In this document: in pieces, positions 22,780 through 34,883 of the stretch | How the letters are laid out: every line of letters begins with the position of its first letter | How positions within the stretch are numbered: position 1 is the first letter of the stretch | NCBI RefSeq assembly: GCF_014805625.2 | Contig: NW_023998431.1 | Span: forward strand, 6,390,979 to 6,454,978 | Direction: 5' to 3' | Source of the DNA: Glossina fuscipes | Lineage: Eukaryota > Arthropoda > Insecta > Diptera > Glossinidae | Length of the DNA stretch: 64,000 nt | Program-made: the position numbers and the translations under genes | The notes under the pieces: model-generated | Seen by the model: only the letters and a program-made list of their open reading frames with translations | Databases searched by the model: none | Told to the model about the DNA's origin: nothing

Positions 22780-25125
22780 ACTTTTGTTTACCATGAATAG
22801 TCAACATCCGTTCCGATCAAGCAGTCTCGTCCTCGAAGCAAGGGTCCCCCGTGGTTTAATAAAACAATTAAATACTACAAGAATAGGAAAAACAGGCTTT
22901 TCAAAAAATTTTCGAAAAGTGGTTCTTCTTTCGACTATTTCGCTTACTCTGTTGCAAGGCATAAATTTAATTCCCTCAACTGTCAATACTACTGCAGATA
23001 CCTTCAGTTTGTTAAATCCTCCTTGTTTGCTAACCATAAATACTTTTTTAAGTTCGTTAATTCCAAAAGAAAAATCTCCATAAATCCGTCGTTTGTGTCT
23101 TTTAATGGCTCCGAGTCCTCGGATGATTTTGAAACCTCAAATCTTTTTGCGGAATACTTCCGAGAGAATTTTTCAACTGCCAATTTTGATTTATCGGTAA
23201 ACTATCCATATCCGATTTCTAATTCGATTTCAATTCCTAACTTTGTTATATCTGAAAATGACGTTTTTGAAGGATTGAACTCTCTGAAATATAATTGTTC
23301 GCCTGGACCTGATGGAATCCCCTCATGTGTACTTATATCTTGTGCTGGCGAGCTTTGTGATGTTATCTCAAAGATTTTTAATAAGTCTTTGAATTTAGGT
23401 GTTTTCCCTTTGTGATGGAAGACTTCTTTCCTTATTCCTATTCACAAAAGTGGTAGTAGGCAACTTGTAGAGAACTACAGAGGCATCGCCAAGTTGAGTG
23501 TCTTACCTAAACTGTTCGAGCGAATTGTGGCTCAGCATATAGCCTTTTCCATGAAATTGTATATTTCTCCTTTCCAGCATGGTTTTCGAAAGGGAAGATC
23601 TACGGTGATCAATTTGTTAGAGTTTACTTCTCATGTTTTCAAGGCTTTTTCTAGTGGTTCTCGCACTGACGTCATTTACACTGACTTTAGCAAAGCGTTT
23701 GATATGGTTAATCATAGACTACTTAGATTTAAACTCCAGACCTCTGGCTTTCCTCTCTTCTTAGTGGAATGGTTAAGCTCTTATCTGCATGGTAGATCAT
23801 TCAGGGTTTTGTTTAACCTCATTATCTCGGATGAATTCCCCGTGACGTCTGGCGTACCTGAAGGTAGCCACTTGGGTCCTATTTTATTTAATTTATACAT
23901 CAATGATTTGCCCTCCGTGATTAAATTCAGTGAGATTTTAATGTATGCTGTTGATGTGAAACTGTTTTCTTCTTTTTCCGTAGAATCGCAATCACATCAT
24001 CTTCAAAGTGATTTGAACAATTTGTTTGCATGGTGCTCTCTCAATCTTCTGAAACTAAATCTAAATAAATGTAAGAAGCTTTCTTTCTTAAGAAGGAAGT
24101 CGTTCAGTACTCAATACTTCATTGATTCGCACAGGTTGAAAGACGTCGATTCGTTCATAGATTTAGGCGTTCTATTCGATTATAGGTTACGTTTCAATTT
24201 GCCTATTGAGTCCCCGTTAAGCAAAGCTAGGTCCGCGCTTGGTTTTATGAAGAGGTGGTCCAAAGAGCTTGATGATCCTTATATTACGAAAAGGCTTTAC
24301 ACGTGTTTGGTTAGACCTATACTTGAGTATGCCTCTGTTGTGTGGTCTCCTTCATATAGGTGCTACGTAGATTCAATTGAATCTATACAAAAGCAATTCT
24401 TGCTGTTTGCCCTTAGGAATTTGGGTTGGGTCCCCGATTTCCTCTCTTCCACCCTATGAAAATAGGTTGCTTCTGTTATCCTTATCGTCACTCGAGAAAC
24501 GTAGATTTGTTCTTGGGGTTTCCTTCTTAATCAAATTAATAAATGGTGCAATTGACTCGTCCGCATTACTTCGTGAGATAGGCTTTAATGTCCCTAACCG
24601 CTTCTCTAGGCACTTTATGTTGATAAAGCTTAGTCAATGCAAATATAATTTTGAACTGTTTAGCCCTCTCAGAGTTGTTTGCAAGAACCTAAATGACGTC
24701 TATTATTTATTCTCATTAACGGACTCTTTAAAGTCCATTAAAGCAACATTGCGTAATACGCGTGATTTACCTATGTCGTACTTAAACTGACTTAACCTTA
24801 AATATGTCATTATGAGTCGAAAATTAATTTGTTGTTAACAATTATCGGTTGCCAAGCTTATGCATGTTTGCGATGGCTTAGGGGTTCACTTGCAATTTGG
24901 TCCTGTATCGGTTGTGGGCGTGGCTCTATGCTAATTGTGTACATGCTTTTTTTTTTTTTTCTTTCTTTTTTTTTTCCTCCTTATTTGTTTTATTGTACTT
25001 ATACTAAGTTTTATTATTAAATAATTTTAAGATTTACTTAAGAGTCAATTGAACTCGACTGCCATTTTGTTTTAGTTGAGTTTCTAGTATAAGTGGAATA
25101 AATAAATAAATAAATAAATACGAGG
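22780..25125 (+). mobile_element. 5'-truncated jockey/CR1-like LINE
   Basis: The ORF2 remnant begins with the pre-RT linker (PPWFNKTIKYYKNRKNRLFK near 22,850). It passes through RT motifs SPGPDGIPSCVL (23,290-23,330), PIHKSGS, DVIYTDFSKAFDMVNHRLL (23,660-23,720), SGVPEGSHLGPILFNLYIND and the thumb (LVRPILEYASVVWSP). The endonuclease and 5' end are missing. Damage is light: frame breaks near 23,070 and 24,430, and a TGA at 23,413 in a conserved YWK position. In the catalytic box YADD reads YAVD. The 3' UTR has long T runs (24,948-24,976), and the element ends in an (AATA)n tail at about 25,097-25,123. The left boundary and target-site duplication are not clear. Confidence 0.85.
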
Positions 25126-25700
25126 CTTACCTTTAGGAACAAATTTTTGTACTATCATTTTATCCATGCCGACAATATTCTTAACAAATGCACAAACATA
25201 CCTTAAATTGTCACGCCTTCCGTTCCATATCTCATAACAAACGGTATTCTTGAATTTCTTGGTTAAGCATCGATTTTGGGTATAGGTTCGATTATTAAAC
25301 ATTGTGGAGCTCAATAATTTTTATAGTTGCTCTCTCAGCTACACCATTCTACTGAAGCAACTGATGTTTACATCGTTCGTTTTTAAACATACTTAAGACA
25401 TCTTGCTGATATATTCGTCTGAATGCAATGAAGCGTGGGAACGCGTCCAAGCAACATTTCTTTGTTGGATCATAAACGTCCATAGGAAACGTCTTTGTTA
25501 CAAAATTTGTCTTTATGTCAAAATTAAGCTTAAAGAATTCATTTTCAATTTTGCATAATGCACAAGTTTGCATCTTTACCCATATTATTCGTTTTTAGCA
25601 TGTGTAATTCATTAAACTCCAGGTGAACAAATTTTGGATACCACATGAATGAAGTTTTTGCGTCTTTCACCGTCATCACAACGTCCTGTTTTTCTTTTCA
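25126..25700 (-). mobile_element. Ty1/copia fragment (pre-integrase and integrase)
   Basis: Minus-strand reading from about 25,680 gives a gag_pre-integrase-like block (MWYPKFVHLEFNELHMLKTN), then a CxxC zinc-finger end (CALCKIENEFF). The integrase core (DVYDPTKKCCLDAFPRFIAF) follows, then NGVAERATIKIIEL near 25,340 and NRCLTKKFKNTVCYEIWNGR at 25,314-25,150. One stop interrupts the QNGVAER signature. The RT part is missing. The plus-strand LINE tail at 25,123 abuts the truncated end, so the LINE may have inserted into, or ended, this copy. Confidence 0.72.
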
Positions 25701-26289
25701 CAAAAATGACTTGTTAAACAATACTTATTACATCATAAAAGCTCGTTTTTCTTCGTTGGTTGGTTCCACTATCAAGCATTCACAATTTGTTACTTCTATT
25801 TGATGGATTACTCCAGCCCATTACAAGTGGAATGTGGTTTGCGTTCTTGTGGCGACTAAATTCTGATTTCATAGGATTTCCTTTTCTATAATTAAATATA
25901 GTATTTTATCTTTGAGTTCTTCTTCAGCTTCGGCACTTCTTTCTACTAACTTTGCAAATGGCACTAAACATGGCTTTCACTAGATATACTAATATAAATA
26001 TATTCTCTTCTCTTTACCGCTTGCTCAGTTTAGTTTAGATTAGTTTATTAATTATTAATAATAACTATTAATGACGATACATATGTTATTGTACCGTAAT
26101 AATAATTGCTATTATAATTAATAATAATGTACCGATAAGACTATGAAGTCTCTTACAGGATAGTAAAAACAATAAAATAAATCAATAAGAATAATAAAAA
26201 TGATGTACAATATTAGATCAAGGCAAAGGTACAGACACAATTATGTATAATAAGTTACAATTTGTAGATTATAGAAGGCTTTAACAGGC

Positions 26290-27245
26290 ACCCTAAGCCC
26301 GTTCGGGCTTACCATCGTTTTAATACGGAGCGGCAACGATTTTCACAACTTCATGTCGACACCAAAGAACAGCCTTGACGATACTAAATACTTATGATCA
26401 GACAGAATCAGATTCCTTGTCCGTTCAAACAACATTTTTTCCTCTATATATCCTAGTGTTCGAGTGTAGATGAGCTTGTCAAGAAAGATTAGATTTTTAA
26501 TGTTAAGATACCTTTGAAGATCGAAATCCAAAATTTTACGCGAAGACTGCGATATATTTTCAATTATGCGTTTATTAAAAATAAATCTAGCACGCTTATA
26601 ACGGCAGCCTGCAATTATTGCTAGAAACACAATAGAAGTTACCGTATAACGTCCGCACCATAACACATAAGAGGTACGACTAGACTTTCGCTCAGTCTCA
26701 ACATAACATAGGAGGTCGAAAGCCACAGTTTCTTCAGAATGTTGTAGGTAGGCATTCTCATAAAATTGACATAATCCACGGCACTCAAGCGGCAGTTGGG
26801 CCTGAACCCAAGATTGGAGACCTCACTAACAAGCTCAATTACTTCACCGAGCATCTTAACAGATGGCAAAGAATTAGAGTTAAAACTGACCGGCGAAATA
26901 ACCATAGCTTTAGTTTTGATAATATTCAACTTTAAGTTGTTAGAGGCAGACCATAGAATAATGCGACCCAAATCTTCGTTAATACGTTGGACTGGACTCC
27001 ACCATCTCGCATGGACACGGGTGGTAAATCTGAACATCGTCAGCAAATAAGTATATGCGACAGTTGTGGCAGCATGCAAAGAAACCATTAATAAAAGTAC
27101 TAAACAATATATGTCCCAGGCATGGTCACTTTTAATTCAGAGGAAGAGCTTACAACTGTGCATTGATACCGATTTGCCAAATAAGATTTGATCAGACTAG
27201 TCACCACCGGGCTAAAACCAGAATAATGCTCAAGGTTTTCCAATT
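26290..27245 (-). mobile_element. 3' part of a second LINE (RT palm and thumb)
   Basis: Minus-strand translation from 27,240 gives SGFSPVVTSLIKSYLANRYQ and then YLFADDVQIYHPCPC, an RT motif 5 with the catalytic FADD intact. The thumb follows: INEDLGRIILWSASNNLKLN, KTKAMVISPVSF and PTYNILKKLWLS at 27,088-26,639, then a continuation to 26,343. Frame breaks occur near 27,060 and 26,700. The element is 5'-truncated. It is not the same family as the 22.8-kb LINE because residues around motif 5 and the thumb differ. Its 3' UTR carries a short hairpin at 26,294-26,311. Confidence 0.75.
26294..26311 (-). repeat. Perfect 7-bp hairpin in the LINE 3' UTR
   Basis: TAAGCCC and GGGCTTA flank the four-base loop GTTC, just downstream of the LINE stop codon at 26,343. 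Short 3' stem-loops of this kind are recognition sites in several LINE families; here this is only an inference from position. Confidence 0.4.
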
Positions 27246-29114
27246 TTCGATTTATTATAAACCACGATAGATACAACGATAAAAATGTGCATTTATAGTC
27301 TATGAGCAGTTCTTCACACGCTGTACAAGAATGGAAAAAGTCAGCCGAGCCCTTCCGTTATCTTATCGAAACGTTTGCGGTGCCCAGAAAGAAGTTTCAG
27401 AAAACATATCAAATCTAGATATTATTGAACGGCATCAAACCATGATGCGTATAAAAAATTTGGTCGTGGAAAAATACAAATTTCTCGCTTGTTCTCTTTC
27501 AGTCAGTTGTTATTATGAAAAAACTGAATTTTCGTGCATTTATAGGCCTTTGTTTAAAGTAAAATTATTTAAATACATAATCATGTATATTGTTGTAAAC
27601 ATATTAGAATTTCCAGGTTTCTTTATTTTAGTAAACTATAAATTTATAATGGATTTTCTTCCCTAGGAAACAAATTAATACTAATGAATAAAAATGATAA
27701 TAATTGTAATAATGATAGTAATAAAATTTAATATACGTTTTCATTGACTCAACTTTCGCTTTTTTCTTACTGTTTTGCTTAATTAATAAAGTTAATAAAG
27801 TTGCTAAATATGTTATTTACATCAATGTATACATATAATCATTCATCTTAATCTTCTACTAATTATAGATAGTTTCAATTTTAGTAATTACGAACAATCC
27901 ATCCTAATAAAAATATATACTTCATATAATTTAATACAAATTAAATGCTTAGAGAGTATGTGAAAAATAAAAAAAAAAATTGGAAATAATTAAAAATGAA
28001 ATTATAAATAACAAGAGCAAGTAACGAAATTATACACATCTTGCATTGAATGTAAGTATATTTTACAAGTAGGAAAGATCGGTGCGATAAATACAGACGA
28101 GAAATTTCTCAAAACCAGGCTGTGGCTTCAAGTTTTCTGGACGTGTACAATATATTCGCATAAAAAGAAATAAATTATATTTTTTCAAGTTCATATTTAA
28201 CCCTTTATGCAATAAAAATAATTATCTTCCCTTATAGATTAGCAGAAAAGAATATCACATGTAAAAGCATTATTATCTTCAATGTCTTTTTTTTAGTCTA
28301 AGAATTCAATTCATTAGTCTAAAATTAAAATAATAATAATATCTTCAATACTATGCTTTATTCGGCATACTTCTTACACATTTATAATGTATAATAAAAT
28401 TATGTTCTATAAAATATATCAGAAAATTATGACTAATAATTCATGTCCTTACGTTTCGTTTTAATACAAAACACAATCATTCTAAAAAAATATCTTATCT
28501 ATGCATTTATTTTTACCGAGACTCGCTGCATGCACTTCCGCAATATATCGAAGTGCGATCTTTTGATATAAATTTTTTAATGATGTTAATGTTTTAGTGT
28601 AAGCATGAAAAGAACTAGCGCTCCTCAAAACTTTCCGTTTCCGTATTTCGACATAATATATGGGATAAATTTAGCCAATTTTCTAAATTTCTACCCATAC
28701 AACCTTTCCCACAAAAATTAAGAGTTTATGAATTGTGAAACTAACTTTCTAATCTTTCAAGGTGAAAGCTGTTCCATATAGTAATTGTATAATTGACTAC
28801 ATAGTTATGTTTTTTGGTCTATATAAAAGTTCTCATGAATGAATAAGCTTTTAGACGGCAACTATATTTAATTATTAGTACTTTACGATAAAATTGCATG
28901 AAGAGTAGTAAGATCATTGACTAGAAAATTAAATTGGCCAAATTTCGAACATGTTAGTTCACAGTTTGTACCCTTTCTTTTTTATTCCTTTCATTTTACA
29001 ACAAAAATAAATGCAGCATTATATTAGGCAAATCGCTGCAGAACGCCTAAGGGTCCGGCTTCCTGGCCTTTTACGTTCAAACAAAAGTAAAAATGCGTGC
29101 TATATAAAACCAAT
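27246..29114. other. AT-rich intergenic region between the LINE and Nup93
   Basis: No gene was recognised. The plus-strand frame at 27,331-27,666 starts with a plausible soluble segment (VSRALPLSYRNVCGAQKEVS) but becomes hydrophobic and AT-driven; it matches no family I know. The remainder is simple AT-rich sequence. Confidence 0.45.
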
Positions 29115-29140
29115 TTTATTTTTTTCTTATAATGTTTATT
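29115..29140 (-). terminator. Candidate Nup93 polyadenylation signals
   Basis: On the minus strand AATAAA occurs at 29,140-29,135, overlapping the last base of the stop codon, and again at 29,120-29,115. The second is at a more usual distance for cleavage after a short 3' UTR. Confidence 0.4.
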
Positions 29141-32100
29141 TAATTCATTAAGATTTCAGTTTGCACCAGACGTTTATTAGTGTCACCAGGCATGCGATAT
29201 GGAATAGTAGCAGCCATGTTCGTTAAGGCTTTAGCTTGTTGACGTAAATGCTGCAATCTCTGTACAAAAATGAAAGCATTTAATATTTTCACTTACACTA
29301 CGTATATGTAATATAGACTTACGCTATCACCTCCGCTGTTTAAAATACCAGTGTCTTTCCCCTTTAACATTTTATATTGGGAGTACAAAATATCCATTGT
29401 CGCTAATAGAATATAAGGATAAGCTTTACTTATTTCACTTCCTAAACCTTTGAAATTGTTAAGACTTTCTTCCAATTCTCCCATAGAAAAGGGTACGAGT
29501 TTTGTGCTGGCTAATATCTCTAAAGCCAGTTGGTATCTACGTTCATGATAATAATCGAAAAATGAGACCAACTCATTTAATAAATTAAAGGTAACAACTA
29601 TTTGAGCTTCACATTCGATACGACTGCCACGTAAACGTTCGCTAAATTCAGTAGCCAAAATGGCCAAACGTTCGCGCAGTGATCCTTTTTTCGAACTCTG
29701 ATGAACAACTTGGGATAGCAATAAGGATAGATAACGTAAAGAGTTACTTTGCATCTGAAGGAAACCGAAATTTAACAAAGATTTAACAGAAAGTTTAAAT
29801 AAACCACGCTTACATCAGCTAAATCGTATAGTTTAATAGCATCTTCAAACATTCCTTTCCGGACTAATTCGTCAGCGACTATATTAGCCGCAGTTCGACT
29901 GTCAAAATTTACACAATCAAATTGCTGCAATAACCCCCTAAGAACAAACTTAAATTATCGAAAAATATTTTCTTGCGGCTAAAATATATTTACTCACCCG
30001 CTGGCTACCCCGTTTGGCGTCATTTTACCAAATAATAAATCATAATTACGACACTCTATTGCTAAATCGCTGACGCATACGAGAAAAAGATTACGTCCAT
30101 CGGGATCCTTAAGATTGCGTAGGAAGAAGTAGTATTGCAAGGCTTCAGCAGGATCAGTCATTTCAAACTTTTTGACATAGAGCATAATTAATCGCGCCAT
30201 ATTTAAGCGACGCATCGGTACCGAATCCTCAATATCGACAGACACTTGAATAAATACGATATACTTTTATTTTTCACTTAGAAAGTTTTTAGTACTTACG
30301 TAACGGTTCCTGAACATTACGTGGTCCCCCTATTAGCATCATTTCATTTAACGCTAAGGCTATATGAACAGCATGTGCGCGATATTTTTCTGAACGCGCT
30401 AGAAATTCTATAGCGGCTTCAAACTGGCCGGTCAGAGCCAGTACTTGAAAGTATAAATGTTGTTGTTCGTTTGCATTGAAATGTTTCTCACCATACTTTT
30501 CTAAAATCATAACTTGCAGACCGGAGTAGGTCAACGATTCACCGTTTTCCGAAGCCTCATTACGCAGAATGGATAGTTGTATCCATAGGAAATCGTCAGT
30601 TGTTTTCGCCACTTCTAAGTGTTGATCATTAATGTCACAACCGATGACAATGCAATAAACCTTTGCAAAATTAATATTAAAATGATCTAAGCATGTTTTA
30701 AATGTTTCCCAATTTCTTTCTTACACTTACCGCTTTCTTATAAGGATCTGTACTATTTTTAATTTTATTACAATAATGTAATTTAACTTGTCCTTCTAAT
30801 TTGCTATTGATTTTTTGTTCGGGCTTGTTAATTTTATCCTCCAAAATCTGTATAAAATCTTCATGGCCAGCTCTGAATATTTTATAAAAAAATATAAAAG
30901 CAATATTTGTTTCATCGATCACTTCATATCCATATATCATAAGTTATAAACATTTTGTGGTTTTTTTTTTGTTTTACAGACCTGGTTTTTGAACATGACC
31001 ATAAGTATAAACTAAGAGTTATATTTACTTTTATCTTTCTATATCCACTTTTGCAAAAGTGAGTGTTCCAAAAACGGACGTAAGTCGGAAAAATGCAGGC
31101 ACATACCTAGTTAACTCAGAATCTTACGCAAAAAAAGTTAACATAAATATATGTATGGATCCTCTAACTGGTATTACTATTTTTCAATCTTTCGATGATA
31201 AATATAAGCATTAATTATGTTTTTCTTACCCTCCCATTAGCACGCAACGTAGAGCCGATTGCATGTCACCACATCTCAAGCAATAATATACCATTGGCCA
31301 CAAAGGTTTTCCGTCTATGTTAACATCCTGTAGACCAAAACAATTGCTTTTATTAAAGGTAAGCCCCACGAAAGCAGATACTAAATTGAATGTACTAGGT
31401 ACGCCACCACGTCGAGCTTCCCGCAAATTGCTACTTATAACGGTGGACATGTAAAGTTTATAACGATTTTCTAAATACTTTTTGGCTTGTTCGACAAATT
31501 GTTTGATTTGGATGCGAGTTTGCAGAGGATCACGGTTGCGAGGCACTGGCGTAACGTCTACCATATATTTCATAATTTCCCAGATATCATAAACTTTGGT
31601 ATCGTTGAAATTTTTAGCTACTTTGGAAAATTTCTGCACTAAATTTGGCCTGAAAGCGCCCTTAATAACAACAGCATTATAGTCATAAACTTCCCGGGCA
31701 TAAGCCATTTCCTAAAATAAAATAAGTAAAAATTTCTATTCCACAGTTCCTATTGCACTAATAAATTTACTATGTTATTTAAACATGATCGCAAACCAAA
31801 GGTTTCGTTAATTACTGTTTGCTCAGGTAATTTTTCTATATCGATCCAATTTTGCGATGGTCCCACCAAGGCGTTCATTAATTTCACTTTTTCTTCACGC
31901 CATTCGGCTTTGATATGTTCCCATTTCCGTTTTTGAGCCGATTGAAAAGCCTAAAAATTTGAATTTAGTAAACCATAATATATTTAAAGGTTTTGTTTGG
32001 CTTCTGCTTACGTTTTTGTGGACTTCTTCTATAACGGATAGTATCGTATTTTCTTTCTCGTTTTTTAAAAAATTTTGTACATCTGTCTCAGATACAGGAT

Positions 32101-32412
32101 CTAAGGGCTCAAAAGTTTTTCGAGCATTTAACGATTCTAATTTCTGTGAAATTTTAGGCAAATCAATACCCTTGGATCCCAATAATATGTGCCTACAACG
32201 ATATTTTTTTTTTTTCTTTAAATACATTTTTTTCTAAATATAAACACTAACGCTTGTATATCTTGTGCTCCAGTCTGCGTTACTCTCGTATGTAATTCCT
32301 TGGTCGCTTGCAATACTTGAGAAATCGTACGTTCCACACGTGGTAGTTCCTCGGTGTGCTGTATTTCATTATTCAGGCGTTGAGCCTGTTGCAATAATGA
32401 ATTAAAATCCAT
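29140..32412 (-). CDS. Nup93: Nuclear pore complex protein Nup93
   Basis: Ten coding exons on the minus strand: 32,412-32,252; 32,192-32,012; 31,950-31,771; 31,711-31,230; 30,872-30,731; 30,660-30,300; 30,244-29,998; 29,937-29,814; 29,754-29,323; 29,259-29,140. Every intron is GT-AG and phases agree, giving 809 aa, close to human NUP93 (about 819). Diagnostic segments are [20 protein letters not shown] at the N-terminus (the coiled-coil-type start of Nup93), [45 protein letters not shown], and a C-terminus ending [10 protein letters not shown]. Nup93 is an alpha-helical linker of the inner ring of the pore scaffold, partnering Nup205, Nup188 and Nup62. An in-frame ATG lies five codons upstream (32,427), but MDFNSLL matches the family start. 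The gene is intact and its introns are free of transposons. Flies can carry more than one Nup93 paralogue; which one this is cannot be told. Confidence 0.95.
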
Positions 32413-32666
32413 AATGTTTATATGCAATGTACTATATATCTAAATATTTTTTAAAAACCCGTGTAAAACATAAAAATGAAAAAAAAAATTTATATTAACC
32501 CAAGCGACTCTAAGTATGAAATATAGTTTTAGCAGATTTTAGTGTTGTTAAGTGTAAAATAATTACTAGAACGTTAGTACATTGTTACTAAATTAAGATA
32601 AAAGTAGTCATTGGGTCGTCAAGAATGAATCGGCTTTGCATCGCTATATAATTACATACATTTAAT

Positions 32667-33009
32667 TTATACATTATAAACTGGTTTGTCCGTGTTCGCT
32701 ACATAACGACTCAAATAATAAAATCTTGAAAGACAGTAATTTGTACAATTCTTTTTATGTATCAGATAATGTGCAGCTAAGAAATATTTTGGTTCGGAAG
32801 TGTCCGAATCTGTTTGTGAAAGAAATAAAAAATGTTAATACTACGGTTTTACATTTTTGGAAGTTTTGGTGATGCTTGCGAATGCTACAACGTGAAATTT
32901 GTAGTTTTTGGTCTATGGTAAATTTATACACTTTCATACTTTCCGGTGCTTCTAGACAAATAATAGAAATGAATATTGCCAAAAATAGCAGCAAAAAATA
33001 TCATTTCAT
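32667..33009 (-). pseudogene. Candidate small secreted peptide gene with a stop at codon 3
   Basis: The minus strand reads ATG AAA TGA and then, in the same frame, a signal-peptide-like core (YFLLLFLAIFISIICLEA, 33,000-32,947). A GTATGA donor at 32,939 and a polypyrimidine-CAG acceptor at 32,810 would splice phase 1 to an open exon, 32,809-32,667. That exon encodes about 47 residues with two cysteines (KKNCTNYCLSRFYYL) and ends at TAA. The product would be about 70 aa, secreted and of unknown role. The in-frame TGA is the problem: it could be a null allele, a sequence error or a sign that the model is wrong. The candidate lies 255 bases upstream of the Nup93 start on the same strand. Confidence 0.3.
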
Positions 33010-33719
33010 ATCATACTATAGTTTATTGAAAGTCTTGCAAAATTTTAGAAATCTGTTGATACGCATATGACAGTCTCCTATAAGCAATTGTAAAAAAAGA
33101 ACGTACAGTTAATCAGCCTCCATGGGACGATTTAAGAGACCTTCTTTTTTTGGAATGTTAAGAACCTTCATATTAATATCAAAGGATACTGGGAAAAGTA
33201 GTTCTCAAAATTTTTAATTTCTACGTAGAGGGGTTGGTTGATTTGGCACATTTATTAAATAAATTTCAAAAGAATGAAAGAAATCGTTAAACATTTCTTC
33301 AGTTCAATAATCAACTGCAGCAAATATCGAACTATGAAGAATGTAACCGATGGGTATTCGATACATACGTTTAAGAAACTTAATACAATTTCCATTATAT
33401 GGTAGTCCATTTTGATTCCCAATGGACTCGTATCTTCAATTCTCTTATGTACATTCAATCTTGCCAAAAAAATGGGTGAAATTGAAGCGAAGTGAGGAAA
33501 ATTCAGGTGAATTTTAGGTTGTTTTGAAATATTGTTTTTAATGGATTGAGATCTTCATATAGTGAAGCGTATATGTCCAATGTATTAGTAGCTTGCATGG
33601 TTTACAAAAAATGGCAAAATTAAGTTTGCAACGCAAACTTTGATTGAAATAGGTCAGTTTTAGATTGATTTAAGAGAGAATTAGCTAAAATAAATTAGAA
33701 ATTAATTCGTTTATATTGA
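33010..33719. other. Intergenic sequence without a gene
   Basis: No conserved protein, RNA or repeat could be read here. A minus-strand frame at 33,255-33,467 has no recognisable features. Confidence 0.45.
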
Positions 33720-34330
33720 ATTAATTATACCCTATACCACTTGTGGTACCGGGTATATTAAGTTAATACGGTCCTACGTAACACTGAGAAGGGCTGAAGA
33801 TACACCGACTTCTTATTATATCGAGGAAAAATTGCAATTTTCGAAATTTCTCGGCAAAAGTGGCTACGTAGGATTATTTCGGCAATCCAAATTAATGTAA
33901 AAACTTTCAACCTACTTTTTTGGACCCATATAACTCACATAGCCGTTCCTACGAATATTGAAGTTTTTATGGTAAAAAGGCCGAATTTCTAAAATGTCAT
34001 GATGAAAATTAGCTCATAATAGCAAACTAATGAAGAAATTTAAGGGTTAATTTTTAGTAAATTAATTCATATTGGCATTTCAGCAACATCACATAAGTCT
34101 CATTCGTAGGCATAGCGCCACAAAGCAATCTATTATATAGTGAGAAAATCCAACCATCCATTTTGCGGGCTTTCATGACAATTATAGCTTTGCGTGTAAT
34201 TAACATGTACTTTTTGGAGTAATATTGCCTAAACGAGCGAATAACTATGCTAGGCGAAGTGGTGTAGGGTATATAAAAGAGTCGGCGTTGGCCGTCTATG
34301 ATAATCTTACTTCGTATAAAATAAAAATTA
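33720..34330 (+). repeat. Dispersed calyptrate-type non-autonomous repeat, copy A
   Basis: It begins with a palindrome (TACCCTATACCACTTGTGG, then TACCGGGTATATTAAGTT) and ends with GAAGTGGTGTAGGGTATATA followed by GAGTCGGCG and CTATGATAATCTTACTT. The start, the inner TTTTTGGACCCATATAACTCACATA-like part and the end recur in the copies near 52.9 kb and 55.5 kb. No protein is encoded. Confidence 0.65.
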
Positions 34331-34883
34331 AGATAGATTTGCTGTTTTAATGAAGTATGTTCGTTTGCTAAGTTGAACACCATTGTGTACGTAAAAAATA
34401 ATCAAAGAGGTTATAAAAAAATATAGAAAGATTGAAACACCCTCCTCTTATTATTAAATTGATGACATGAGAAAATGAAGTGAATTTCTCCTAAGTACAT
34501 TTAGGTATGTGCGTAATAAAAATCATTTTCATATGAAAATAGATTAATAGAATAAGAAAAAATTATGAAAAAGATATCAATTCCGTTTATTTATCTAATT
34601 TATAAATTTGTGGAATTATCTACTCAATATTGATCCTTACCATCCTGGAGTACAATTGTCTGTCGCGGTTGTCAGAGCGAACTATCTTTTCACAAATGCA
34701 ACAACAATTTTTTTATCGCATTTGAATAGAAACGTTCTTTTAGTTCTTGTAGCTTTTGTTTGCATATTTTTTTATTGCATACTTTTCAATCAACACGACG
34801 TTTGGCAAACGGCAGATGGAGGTTTTTTCGTATCTTCTCGGTTTTCGTGCAAAAGAAAAAGGAAAAAGTTTAAAAAAGAAAAC

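Noticed and set aside
27331..27666. 111-codon plus-strand open frame
   Set aside because: Its N-terminal third looks plausible but the remainder is AT-driven hydrophobic sequence, and no homologous family is recognised.
34054..34383. 109-codon minus-strand open frame
   Set aside because: It overlaps the conserved right end of a non-coding dispersed repeat and has no recognisable domain.
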